Assembly: GCA_015680685.1 (NCBI GenBank)
Contig: MNCI01008572.1
Coordinates: forward strand, 1,270,313-1,334,312
Origin: Gnetum montanum
Lineage: Eukaryota; Streptophyta; Gnetopsida; Gnetales; Gnetaceae
Direction of reading: 5' to 3'
DNA length: 64,000 nucleotides
The position numbers and the translations under genes are program-made. This document shows positions 35,301 to 45,584 of the stretch, one piece after another. How positions within the stretch are numbered: the stretch's first letter is position 1; every line of letters starts with the position of its first letter. The notes beneath the pieces are model-generated. The model ran no database searches and was not told the DNA's origin. It saw only the letters and a program-made list of their open reading frames with translations.

Positions 35301-36155
35301 TGATGAGCAACGAAGTATCCCTACGCCCAACCATATGAATCACAGTCGTTCACGTGTGATCTGGTTGAATTCCATAGACTTTAATTACCAAGTATGCTAG
35401 AGCTAAATAGTGAGTTCGTGTTGTCTGTTCGCTGTCTTCCCAATCTCACTTGTGAAATGCAAGCGTATGGTTAAGTGTGACTAAGGCATAAGATTTTTAT
35501 CATTTTATGTTTTCAACTTGCTCACCTAAAACAATAATGAAAATGAGAGTAATTAAAGATTAAGCAAACTATTGTCTAATCTAGCCTAACACAAGTAACC
35601 GTCCCCACTTCCTAGACACATCTTGAACTTTGTGTAAACACTACTTGGTTGTCAAATGCTAACCATTTCTAAGCTACCAAGTGTCACAAGTATGTTCGAA
35701 GGGGGTCGTGCTTGTGTATTTTAATTAATTGCGTAAGTAATCAAAATTAATTGTTGAATGAATAACATTAAATGTGAACTGCATGAAATCACGATGTATA
35801 AATGAATAAAGAAAGAAAGTCTCAAGTGCTGCAAGGATGAATCAAAGAGCTCGTCTCTATTGCCAACACAATGGTGTGTTCAAGTACATCAATGCTTGAA
35901 TAAAGATCTGATTACACTTAAACCTCCTGCTGTGATCACTTGGAAAATATTCTAACTCTCAAATGAACAAACTACAAGAATTTCGCTACTTGACTTCAAA
36001 AACTACTCCCAAATCATGTGCCCAAGGGTTGTATTTATAGGCCCAAGAGTACCCCATGATATCACATGCCCAATATCGCATCTTGGGCCACGATATCACA
36101 TACTCGATATCACAGCCACTTTGATATCGGAGCTTAAGTAAAACACAATTCATCA
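35301..36155 (-). repeat. Element C 5' LTR
   Basis: 855 bp, collinear with 26069-26934. The GATATC-type array on the minus strand spans about 36055-36130 (five units, tgatatcacatgcc / caatatcgc / cgatatcac / cgatatcac / tgatatcgg). TATAAATA is at 36032-36039 (minus). Confidence 0.88.
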
Positions 36156-36380
36156 TCCTCTAACTAAGGCTCAAATTTCTTCCTTAAAATATCTAACTAC
36201 TTCCTTGTTCCTTTCTTCTTGGGTGATGGTTATCTCCTATGGTTGTTATATTCTAATGGTTGTAAGTGATATGAGGTCACTACTAATGGTGTGGACTTGG
36301 TTTGAAACTTGAACAGGCAAGTATATGATTCTCTTTAATCCCTTAATTCACAAGGACCTTTTGTCAAAATGATCTAGATT
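36156..36380 (+). other. Element A non-coding remnant after element C
   Basis: ttccttaaaatatc... and gtgtggacttggtttgaaacttgaacaggc match element B near 17115-17300 (gtggtctagacttggtttgaagcttgaacaaaaaggc), so element A resumes here. Its 3' LTR was not found; the similarity fades near 36380. Confidence 0.6.
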
Positions 36381-36388
36381 CTCAAAAT

Positions 36389-36665
36389 AACAAGGTGTAT
36401 GAGGTAATAAGAAAGAATCCCTGAAATCAAGGTAATCAAAAGCTAATTTGGGGAATATTGTTACATCACATCATGCATAAATATGAACCAATGTGAATGG
36501 ACTGTGGTGTCTTACCGCTTATCCTAGTTTAGTTAAGGGTGTGGACCAACTCCTTATTTTTATGCATTCTTTATGTTTTATCATTGAGTCTAGTGTTTGG
36601 TTATTTTGATTCTTTTTCATTTCTCAAATTTCTCTATATCAATGCTCTCAATCCTCAAGGTTACT
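36389..36665 (+). repeat. Direct repeat copy 1 flanking the receptor-kinase fragment
   Basis: ataacaaggtgtatgagg...aagaatccctgaaatcaagg...gctaatttggggaatattgttac...tttctcaaatttctctatatcaatgctct. It is matched by 38838-39080 in the same orientation, which lacks about 40 bp internally. The ends of neither copy are TG...CA, so an LTR identity is unproven. Confidence 0.7.
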
Positions 36666-37640
36666 TGGATTTGATTTGTACATGCTCTATCAAATCTTGC
36701 TAGTGCTACCAAAAAAGGGTTTAATTAATCCCTCCAAAATCCATGCTTGTGTCAAAGCCAATCCATAGTATTATCATACCTCCACTTTGCCAAAAATTAT
36801 GAGCCTGCAATGCCTCCTCCATGATCATTGCTCTAAATCATGGTTCCCCCATGTTATTTGTTCCTCTTCATGTCATTCTCTAATGTCTAGTTCGTGAGGC
36901 CTTATTTAAAAATAAACTACTACTGTAAATCTGTGTTTCAAGATCTCAAACCCGCATGAAAAGGGGATTATCTGCTAGATCTTCACCAAATCTCAAGTTT
37001 TATTTTGCAATTGCAGATTTTGATGTTCATTGACATTTTGGAACAAAAGCAATTTATTAATATGGAAGCAAGAAAAGTTATGCAGATCCTCGGTTTTTCC
37101 GACCATGAAGACATCCATGACGGTGCAGATGGACGTGCTCCATTGAGACTCTCACGCCCTCAGCGCCGAGGTCAGAGGGTGCTCTTGCAACATCTTCTAC
37201 TACAAGACCAATGTCCCCCACAAATCCTTGCTTCTGAGTTCCTCGAGCCCATTTCCAGAGCTTTTCCGAAGGAGCTTTAAATCCAATGGAAAATTTGCAA
37301 ATTCTCGGACTTCTTGTGATTCTCCTGGTCATGGCTGTTTACGCTGACCTCAATCATTTCTTCCCCGGTGCAGGCCACCATTACTAGAAAATGCAGATAT
37401 GGAAGGTGCAATGATGAAAGTGACCACGATGAGGATTAGAAGTTTGGGGAGGATTTGGAGAGTTACACCTATGTCATGAAGCTTGGCCCGATGCTCTGAC
37501 ATGGCAGGTTTACATCGGCGACTGTGACTATATCAGCGCCATTTCAGCGAAGAAAACGGTGCTCTTTGAAGTGTTGAGCTTTGTGAGGAACCGAGCTTTC
37601 TAAACTCCGATTTTTTGAGTATCTGGTTCTTCTATGACTT
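36666..37640. other. Host-like sequence, GC-richer, unidentified
   Basis: From about 37080 to 37600 the DNA is richer in G+C and CpG than its retroelement neighbours and looks gene-derived. Open stretches occur on both strands but none of the translations is recognised. It may be the downstream part of the receptor-kinase gene in scrambled frames, or intron/UTR sequence. Confidence 0.4.
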
Positions 37641-37970
37641 GGATATTTGCATTATGCATCTGTTTTACTGCAACAACCATGGCGTCTGGAAGTTTAACCC
37701 TGTAAACTATCCCTAATCTGCCACTTCCGATGATGCAATCCTTGCTCAGACCCTAAACAATATCCCTCTCCGAGAATTTTATCTGGACATAAACAAGGAT
37801 GAAGATCAGAAGAATAAAACCAGAAACTACTACTACAGCATTCCAATACATAGATTTGTTGGATTTGTATGGGCAAGCAGGAAGATTCAGAGCTCTGTAA
37901 AGGCCTGGATTTCCCAGAAAGCTTGTTTGATACGCCGAGTTTTTGAACAAAACAAGGCAAGTACCATATA
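37641..37970 (-). pseudogene. LRR receptor-like kinase fragment
   Basis: Minus strand. From about 37960 downward the frame reads FKNSAYQTSFLGNPGLYRAL and LNLPACPYKSNKS, the juxtamembrane cysteine region that follows LRRs in CLV1/HAESA-type kinases. Then comes a hydrophobic membrane helix (NAVVVVSGFILLIFILVYV), KFSERDIV, a stop, GLSKDCIIGSGRLGIVYRVK (glycine loop) and LPDAMVVAVKQ with the ATP-binding lysine. LRRs upstream and the kinase C-lobe downstream are absent, so this is a broken fragment of about 100 codons. It could be a captured gene piece or a remnant of a host gene. Confidence 0.75.
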
Positions 37971-38062
37971 TATTTGAATTGCAACTTTAATGTTTTTTTA
38001 GATCTTCCCATTGAAGGGGGGAAGAACGTCTATATCAATAGTTAGATATTTTATTCTCGTCC

Positions 38063-38097
38063 CATATATTATATAATATATATATATATATATATAA
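38063..38097. repeat. (TA)n microsatellite
   Basis: atatattatataatatatatatatatatata, uninterrupted TA near the end of the receptor-kinase segment. Confidence 0.85.
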
Positions 38098-38230
38098 TCA
38101 ATCTTGGCCATCCTATATTTGTATTTAGATGACCTGGAATTGAAGAAGGCACCTAACCTTATTGTAGTTCTTTTACAGTTCAAAATTATGAGGCATGTAT
38201 TTTTGATATTTTATCCCAAACAAGGAAAAA

Positions 38231-38253
38231 AAACAAAACAAAACAAAACAAAG
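38231..38253. repeat. (AAAAC)n microsatellite
   Basis: Four to five copies of aaaac in a row. Confidence 0.85.
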
Positions 38254-38837
38254 ACATAGGCAACTACCAAAGCAAGTTGAAAATATAACCTCCAGACTAC
38301 AACATTACAAGTGTGCCTCTAATACAATAAAGCATATAACTTTTTCATGCAACTTTAGATGGCAAGATCAATTCTCAAGAAAATGCATCATTGAGAAGAT
38401 TAACCTTAAATATTGTGCAATAGAGCTCATGCACAACAAGGTCATGCTCCTCTCGCTAACAAACATAGATGAGGAGTAATCAGAAGACAAATCAAGTCTT
38501 CAACACCATGCAACAAGATCAAGGGAAGACCTAGCATGGTGATGCCATCAACAAACAAGGAGATCTCCACCAATACTTCATTTAAAAGATAACATAGAAG
38601 CTAAGAAGCTTTAAGATTAAATATGGTCACAATATAGTTGCATAGTCTTTATTGTAAACACATGACATGAAATTGAATAGTGCATGCATCAAGGGGATGT
38701 ATTAAGTGATACTAAGAATGTTGTCATTAAGGGGGTGATTGTGAGGATAATGCCAACATTAAATATATGACATATAACAAAGCAAGAGGACGATAAGATT
38801 AACATGTACCTATTCAAGGTTATATAAGAGTAATCCT
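38254..38837. other. Unassigned sequence
   Basis: No coding signal, LTR boundary or repeat recognised. Confidence 0.4.
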
Positions 38838-39080
38838 ATAAATAACAAGATGTGTATGAGAGGTGATGAGGAAGAATCCCTAAAATCAAGGGATTAGTCA
38901 AAAGCTAATTTGGGAAATATTGTTACCTCACTTCATGTATAAAAATGAAACAATGTGAATGGAATGTGGTGCCTCATTTCTACATATTCTTTATGTTATA
39001 TCATTAAGGGTGATATTTGGTTACTTTGATTCTTTCTCATTTCTCAAATTTCCCTATATCAATGCTCTTAATCCTTTCAA
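38838..39080 (+). repeat. Direct repeat copy 2
   Basis: Second copy of the 36389-36665 sequence, same orientation, with an internal deletion (tggtgcctcatttctacat joins parts separated by about 40 bp in copy 1). Confidence 0.7.
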
Positions 39081-39976
39081 ATGAGAGCTTCCTTCACTCT
39101 AAATCTCATTCAAAGCCTTACGATTTGTTCTCTACATTATCCTATTTCTTTCTATCTTCCATTTAGCTTTTGTTTTGCTTCAAAATTCTCCAAAGCCCCC
39201 TAATTTTCAAATGTCAAATTATTGCTAATAGCTATGTCTATGCATCCACATCAATGCAATTGAACATGTTGATGTAGTGCAAAAATACTATAAATATGCA
39301 TAATACTTGGCAGAAAAAATCACATTTTTCTTTAAATAGCAAGGGAGTTTTACCATTCTTAGATTCTAGATGCTTCATAAAGCCATAACTTCATCCTGAC
39401 AGAATTGATTTCACTCATTTTCTAACTTGTGTGCTTTCAGAGTTACACTCTATGTCATGGGGGCATTGACATAAGAGTTTTTTCCAACAAATTTTTCTAA
39501 CACCCTATGGATAAAATTTTCAAAAAATATTAAATAAAAGAAATATCAACAAATTCACTAATTTTAGATTTTTATTAAAATAATTAGATATCTACAACCA
39601 CTGAAGAGCCTTAACACCTAATCTTTAGTAGTTATTATGAACCCAAAAGTAATCGAAAGGTACATGGACTTAGGAAATAAAATAAAAATAACTAATCTAG
39701 GGTTATTCATGTCATTACAGGTGGCACCAAAATGGGAACCACAAGTTGATGAGCCATCACAACCTAGGGAGAAATGGCTAAGAGGAGTTAAAGGACAATA
39801 ACAATAACAACCATGACAATAGGAGTATGCTACTGAAGTAACTCATGATATGGGATCTCTACAAGAAGAACCTATGGTGAGATTTATTCACCAAATTTCC
39901 ATTATAAAAATAAGGTAATTTAGGTAGGATGAAGTTTCAAGACCTAGGCCAAATCTAGAAGTTACCTTAACATAAG
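39081..39976 (+). other. Unassigned sequence with a weak glutamine-rich coding trace
   Basis: No gene recognised up to 39700. At 39720-39900 a frame with few stops reads VAPKWEPQVDEPSQPREKW followed by CAA/TAA glutamine-type codons. It recalls the glutamine-rich linker of ORF3 but is too short and decayed to assign. Confidence 0.3.
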
Positions 39977-40397
39977 TGATGAATCATGGTTTGCCAGGTG
40001 CTGATATCAGACCCTTGACATTAGACCCTTGATATTGGATCCTTGACATCAGACCCTTGATATTGGACCCTCAATCTCGGACCCTCGATATTGGACCCTC
40101 AATATCGGATCCGCGATATCAAGTACACAATATCACAGCCTGGATAATGATATCACAGCCTGGATAATGATATCGGATCCGTGATATCAGGTACGCGATA
40201 TCACGGCTTAGATAATGATATCAAATACACAATATCGCGACTCTTGTGTAAGCCTATAAATACACCTTTGGACACATAGGAAGGGGGGATTTTTTTTCCA
40301 AGTAAGGATAGAAGTAGAGTCTTTTTGTTATTTTTAGTTTATTTCAATTCTTTCCCCAGTGCATGCCCATAGTGTGATGATTGTAATTGTACGGAAC
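39977..40397 (+). repeat. Element D truncated 5' LTR
   Basis: Starts TGATGAATCATGGTTTGCC, as the LTR at 40724 does. It carries the longest GATATC array of the window (39995-40240, about 17 units) and TATAAATA at 40255. It stops in ...gtaattgtacggaac, where the intact LTR continues cctttatttgagtg. Confidence 0.8.
39995..40262 (+). promoter_or_regulatory. Expanded GATATC array and TATA box, element D
   Basis: Units GATATC/GATATT/GACATC followed by eight bases (ggacccttg-type) repeat with a 14-bp period from 39995 to about 40135. A 20-bp unit containing acagcctggataat is then duplicated. The array ends about 20 bp before TATAAATA (40255-40262). Confidence 0.8.
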
Positions 40398-40547
40398 ATT
40401 GGAACATTAGCATGGACGGCTCATAATCCTTGGATAGAAGAGGAGAAATGTCAAGCGCTTCTTCGACGGTATCAATCTCAGAAGCCTACAGCACAGGACA
40501 AAGAAAAGGCACCCATGGAGGAGCCACCACCACTAGAAACCCCATGA
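40398..40547 (+). pseudogene. ORF3 C-terminal fragment, element D
   Basis: Open frame NIGTLAWTAHNPWIEEEKCQ through EKAPMEEPPPLETP and stop. It matches the ORF3 ends of B (MEEEKLQALL...PMEDPLPLGTT) and G. It is in-frame and shows no stops, unlike B and G. The upstream part is lost by the deletion joining it to the LTR. Confidence 0.75.
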
Positions 40548-40710
40548 GTTCCACAAGTTTTGTCTTTTGTATCTATGTCCAAATTTTTTTTACTCCGACA
40601 TTGCAGCATGAAACAATCCATGGTCATTCAATAATCTCATACCTATCCCCTGTTTGTAATTAAATGAACTTGTTCCTCACTTTCTGTAGCTCGAGGACAA
40701 GTTGTTATTC

Positions 40711-40723
40711 AGTCATGGGGGTA
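40711..40723 (+). other. Element D polypurine tract
   Basis: agtcatgggggta immediately before the LTR start at 40724. Confidence 0.8.
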
Positions 40724-41644
40724 TGATGAATCATGGTTTGATAGGTGTTGATATAGAACCCTTGACATCGGACCCTTGATCTCAAACCCTTGATATCGGA
40801 CCCTCGATATCTAATCTGTGATATTGAGTACGCGATATTGCAGTCTGGATAATGATATCGGATACACGATATCGCACCTCTTGTGTAAGCCTATAAATAC
40901 GCCTTTGGATGCACAAGAAGGGGGATTATTTTTCCAAGTAAGGATAGAAGTAGAGTCTTTTTGTTATTTTTAGTTCATTTCAATTCTTTCCCTAGTGCAT
41001 GCCCGCAGTGTGATGATTATAATTATACGGAACCTTTATTTGAGTGTAATGTAATTGGACACATGCATGATTGGCAATAAAGATCAAGATTACTTCATCA
41101 TTACAACATTTACTTAGTTCTAATTGCTTAATTGTTATTGTTATTTATTGTTTTCTTAATTAATATTTCTTTACCTTCATTTACTATCCTTGTTATTAAA
41201 TGTGGAATGAGTACGACTTAATCACGAGCATTTAAGTGTGACTACTTGGTATCCCAGTAGCGTATCTACGAGTGCTTTATTAGCATGTGCTTGGTAATCC
41301 CAGAAGTAGTACACGAGGTCCAACATGTGTATGGATGATTAAGGACGGATGCTCATCACACTTAGGCTAGCTTAAATTTTGCTTCTCATTCCCTATTAGC
41401 TTAAAACAAAGTTATTTTCCATTGCCTCTAGGAGTAGCACTAGCTTAGGACCACATCATACACCTCACTCTAGACTAAACCATATGTGACAAAGCAAATA
41501 CTAGTTCAAGTAGGAAGACAGCGAACTACAATCAACGTGTAACTATCTAGATACCACAACTAGTTCATTTGTGGAGTTCAACCAGATCGTTTAAACATGC
41601 TCATATTCATATGGTTGAATGTAGGGGTACCTCACCACTCATCA
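40724..41644 (+). repeat. Element D complete LTR
   Basis: 921 bp, TGATGAATCATGG to CTCATCA. GATATC-type array at about 40747-40875 (nine units, 14-bp period visible), TATAAATA at 40892. It is preceded by a PPT and followed by a primer site, so it served as 3' LTR of one unit and 5' LTR of the next. Confidence 0.85.
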
Positions 41645-41663
41645 TTGGTGCCATTGTTGGGGA
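41645..41663 (+). other. Primer-binding site after the D LTR
   Basis: TTGGTGCCATTGTTGGGGA, tRNA-Asp type with transitions. The following leader (tgctagttatttagattagttacatc) is shared with element G at 52410-52437 in reverse. Confidence 0.85.
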
Positions 41664-41720
41664 TGGTGCTAGTTATTTAGATTAGTTACATCATCCAAGC
41701 TGTAACGAAGCCTTGACGAT

Positions 41721-42537
41721 TGATGAGCAGCGAGGTACCCCTATGCTTAACCATATGAATACAAGCATTTCATGCATGATCCGGTCGAATTCCAAGGACT
41801 AAGTGCTTATGTGCCCTTGTGGAACAAGGATGGGTTGGTTGATCATTGTCTTCCTAGACTTACTTGTATGTCACTATTGTATGGTTAAGTAAGCTTGAGG
41901 CATATGATTTTTATAGCTTTTATGTTTTTATGTCATACACTAGTAGGGAAAGAGAGAGATAACTAAGTGACTAATTTAACTTAACTACTCATTAACTAAG
42001 TTCTAACTAATCCTAACATCAGCATTCGTTCTCACTTGCCATACACATCCTGAACCAGTGCAACACTGCTAGGATTGCCAAATGCTAATCGTTACTGGGT
42101 TACCAAGCGTTACAGGCATGCTCGAAGTGGTCGTGCTTGTGTAATTAACAATTTTCTTAATTGATCAAAATGAATTGCTACGCTAATAACATAAATGTAA
42201 AGTGCATAAAATAAAATAAATACATAAGAAAATAAAATAAAATAAATGCGTAAGAAAACAAATCTCAAGTGCAGCAAGGTTGAATCAAAGAGCTCGTCTT
42301 TATTACCGTACACAAGGTGTGCTCAGGTACACAATACTTGAATAAAGATCTGTCCACACTTAGACCTCCTGCTACAAGCACTTGGAAAATACTCTAACTT
42401 TCAAATAAACTACAAGAGTTTCACTACTTGACTACTAAAAGACTTCTTTCAATTATGTGCCTAGGCACTGTATTTATAAGCTTGGGAGCAACTACTCTAA
42501 TAATTAGAATAAACCACTAGAGTAACCACTCTCATCA
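41721..42537 (-). repeat. Element E 3' LTR, without GATATC array
   Basis: 817 bp. U5/R half matches the other LTRs, TATAAATA is at about 42470-42477 (minus). The U3 between the LTR start and TATA is only about 60 bp and has no GATATC; instead it carries CTCTAGTGG and the inverted repeat TCTAATTATTAGA. Confidence 0.82.
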
Positions 42538-44442
42538 TACCCCCACAATTGAATGAAAAATCATCCTCAAGTTCCTTACAAAATATTGGGAAGTTATGGG
42601 ATTATTAACTAATTGATAACTAATGGTGGAATGGGATGATAGGCTCAACGTGCCCAATGAAAGGATCAATAAGCATATTACAACATTAGTGTTCATGACC
42701 ATTGTGGTGAACACTCGTACATAAATGACATACAAGCCCTTATTTGGCATCTTGTAGAGAAAGAGAGAGAAATAAAATGAAGCGTGTTGCCACCAATGCT
42801 AAGATTGTGCCTTCCATTATTTATCCATAGCCACGCCACCAGACTTGCTCCTTTCATAAATGCTCCAATTCCGGTCCATCTTGAGTGCTTCCTCCAAGCC
42901 CAGTCCATTGTTTGTATGATCGCCATCTACACACACAACACAGTCAAAAATGAGCAAGGATAGATAATCCACAATGCAGTTGATACCTTGCCTCGATATG
43001 AAGTGCATCGACTAAGTTGTGGTTATGGCAAAAATTGGTTCCAATATTTATCACTAGCAATTACCCAAGGTGTAGGAGTTAGGAAATTAGTAAAATGGAA
43101 AAAATTAAAAAATTTGTGCCAAGGCCCCCACGACTAAGAGCGAATCTTTGGTAGCTATAAGATGGAAAAATATGAGGAACAACAAAGATGGGAAAAATAA
43201 CAATGGCAACGCCAATAGAATTAATGACATGGATGGGGATGAAATAAGAGATGATTGATTGCAGGAAATGTTTAAGGAAAAGAACTTAATAATTGCATCA
43301 AAAAGGAATGCCAGTGGGTCCTCCCCAAAGTAGACTCATGCCTTTTATGCCTTGACAAACCCACAAACCAAAGAGTCCATAAGCTCTAGGAATGTCATTT
43401 GGAAGTAAGAGTTAGCCCACAAGAATTCACCAAAGAAAAACAATGCATCAACCCAAAATGGACTAATGATAAAATCGATAATGAGGTGGAAAATGGGGAG
43501 AAAGATGTAGAGGAGAGAATGGAATGGAATCCCAAGAAAAAGGTTGTGTAAAGTCCCTTGTGTATTTTATGGTTAATGTGATTAAGTAGAACTCATCCCA
43601 AATCTAGACTTAAACAAACCATATCCAGTGATTTCGCATCAACACACTTGACCAATCCATCCACTTGAAGCAACAAGAATGCTTCCACAAAAAGTCACCA
43701 CCATTTCGAGGAAAGTGAGATGGAGAAGTAGGAAGCAAGAAAGGGCCTTAGTTAGAGGGAACCTTCAGGCATGGGTAACATGTCTTTCCATTGCCATAAC
43801 TAGTGCTTGTAGCCCATATTGCTTTATTATGTCTAAGGGGTGTGCTTTGAATTCTCACATTTTTTTCTTTGCATGAGAACCACACGATGTAAAGACTTAT
43901 TTTTATTCACTTAGCTTCCTAATTTTTGAAAAATGTCAAAATGGTGAAAAACCCAAGAAAAAGCATCCAAGCAGCCAAGAGAATGGTCAACAAAAATGCA
44001 TTGAATCCCCTTAAACTCACACCTTTTTCATCCTTTGAGTCTTTCCTTGGTTTGAAAAGTACCCAGCCACCAATTCATTAAAAGTTTGCTTAGAAAAAGA
44101 GGGACTATACAATTCCAAGCCAAAGGAGACCATAGAGTTGTATGGATGAGTGGATGGTATGGACTCATTGCCTATTTTACCAAAAGAACCATACCTTAAT
44201 ATTAGCATCATAATTCAAAGGTAAAAACCAAACATTAGTAATCAATATGATATAATTCAAACTAGCATAATGAGCACTTATTGGATGATGAATAAAAGTA
44301 AATCAAGTAATCAAAAAAATAGTAAAAACATGAACGATGATGTAAAACAAAAATAAGAAAAGTTGGAAAAATGTGTAAAACAAAAATGTGTAAAACAAAA
44401 ATTCAAAAAGAATTGAGGACCTAGAATGGTTAGCATAGGTAG
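42538..44442 (-). other. Element E PPT and 3' non-coding region
   Basis: The PPT (minus-strand ttgtgggggta) abuts the LTR. No gene is recognised in the rest. Family blocks shared with C and G occur (ctccccaaagtagac near 43320; caggcatgggtaacatgtctttcc near 43768). A T-rich (minus strand) tract lies at about 44300-44410. Confidence 0.6.
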
Positions 44443-44470
44443 CCATCTCTCCCATGATTGAGTTGGAAGG
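44443..44470 (-). other. Second PPT-like motif, element E
   Basis: Minus strand caactcaatcatgggagagatgg, decayed form of the family motif, again between the pol end and the T-rich tract. Confidence 0.5.
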
Positions 44471-44496
44471 AGGAGATCCAAAATAGTTAGCAAGTA

Positions 44497-45390
44497 TGAT
44501 GAGTGGCAAGGTACTCCTACACTCAACCATACGAAGATGAGCGTTTCAAGCATGATCCGGTCGAACTCCGCAGACGGGCTAGTTGTGGTATCTAGATAGT
44601 TACTCGTTGATCGTAGTTCGTTGTCTTCCCATTTGGACTAGTATTTGCTTTGTCACATATGGTTTAGTCTAGAGTGAGATGTATGATATGTTCCTAAACT
44701 AATGCTACTCCTGGAAGCAATGGAAAATAATCTTTAATTAATCTAGGAGAAAAGGGAGAGAGGGTTAAGCTAATATGAGGTAGGGGGAGAGAATCTAAAC
44801 TAGCCTAAGTGTGATGAGCATCTGTTCCTTAATCATCCGTACACATCTTCGGCCTCGTACATGACTACCACTGGGATTACCAAGTGCATGGCCTAGGTAC
44901 ACTACTGGGATACCAAGTAGTCACACTTAAATGCTTGTGATTAAGTCATACTCATTCTATGTTTAAGGAGTTTAGGATAAAGAGATGTTAACTACGAAGG
45001 CAATAAATAACAATGACAATTAAATAATTAAACTAATTGAATGTTGTAATGATGAAGTAATCTTGATCTTTATTTCTAGTCATGTGCATGTCCAAGTACA
45101 TCACACTTGAATAAAGGATGTCGTATAATTACGATCATCACATTGCAGGCATACACTGAGAGAGAGGGTTGAGAGAAAAATGACAAAAAGATCCTACACT
45201 AAAATAACTCTCTAAAAACTGACTAAAAGACTAAAGAGACTAGAAGACTCCTTTCTCATGTGCCTACATGTGTATTTATAGGCTCACACAGGAATCATGA
45301 TATCACATATTCGATATCATTATTGGATGCAATATCATGTACCCAATATCACGTACCTAATATCGCAACCCAATGAATCATGATTCATCA
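44497..45390 (-). repeat. Element G 3' LTR
   Basis: 894 bp; minus strand TGATGAATCATG to CTCATCA. Five GATATC-type units at about 45297-45366 and TATAAATA at 45273-45280 (minus). Collinear with 52458-53329. Confidence 0.88.
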
Positions 45391-45404
45391 TACCCCCACG
45401 ATTG
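45391..45404 (-). other. Element G polypurine tract
   Basis: Minus strand caatcgtgggggta immediately before the 3' LTR start. Confidence 0.75.
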
Positions 45405-45584
45405 AATGAAAACTCATCCTCGAGTTAGAATGAGAACAAGTCCCATTGATTACACAATGGATAGGTATGGGATTATTTGACTAATAGGGAAGCTATTCAT
45501 GCCGCAATGGATAACTCAATAGAACAAGATTGGACACAACATGACAAAATGAAAATTTTCTAAAGTTACAAAATTGGGTGGAAC

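Larger units (their letters stand above)
26069..36155 (-). mobile_element. Gypsy element C, full length with pol, no ORF3
   Basis: A 10.1-kb Ty3/gypsy element on the minus strand inside element A. On the plus coordinates: 3' LTR 26069-26934, PPT, 2-kb 3' spacer, integrase, RNase H, RT, protease, gag (start 35132), primer site 35281-35300, 5' LTR 35301-36155. Flanks ccctt / tcctc match at three of five positions with transitions at the other two, and element A sequence resumes after 36155. The 3' spacer (26952-28960) contains no ORF3, unlike B and G. Confidence 0.85.
39977..41720 (+). mobile_element. Gypsy element D, internally deleted derivative
   Basis: Plus-strand remnant made of the first 421 bp of an LTR (39977-40397), joined directly to the ORF3 tail (from about 40398), then PPT (40711-40723), a complete LTR (40724-41644), a primer site and a short leader up to element E. 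The join removes the rest of the 5' LTR, gag and most of ORF3. The presence of PPT on one side and primer site on the other side of the same LTR implies a former LTR-internal-LTR-internal tandem. Confidence 0.75.

Noticed and set aside
37005-37332. Open frames of 84-91 codons on both strands
   Set aside because: Higher GC lowers stop frequency here; neither peptide has a recognisable motif, and the recognisable kinase part is elsewhere.
39995-40240. Regularly spaced palindromic repeats resembling a CRISPR array
   Set aside because: Unit length 14 bp, degenerate, inside a plant LTR upstream of a TATA box; no spacers of uniform length.
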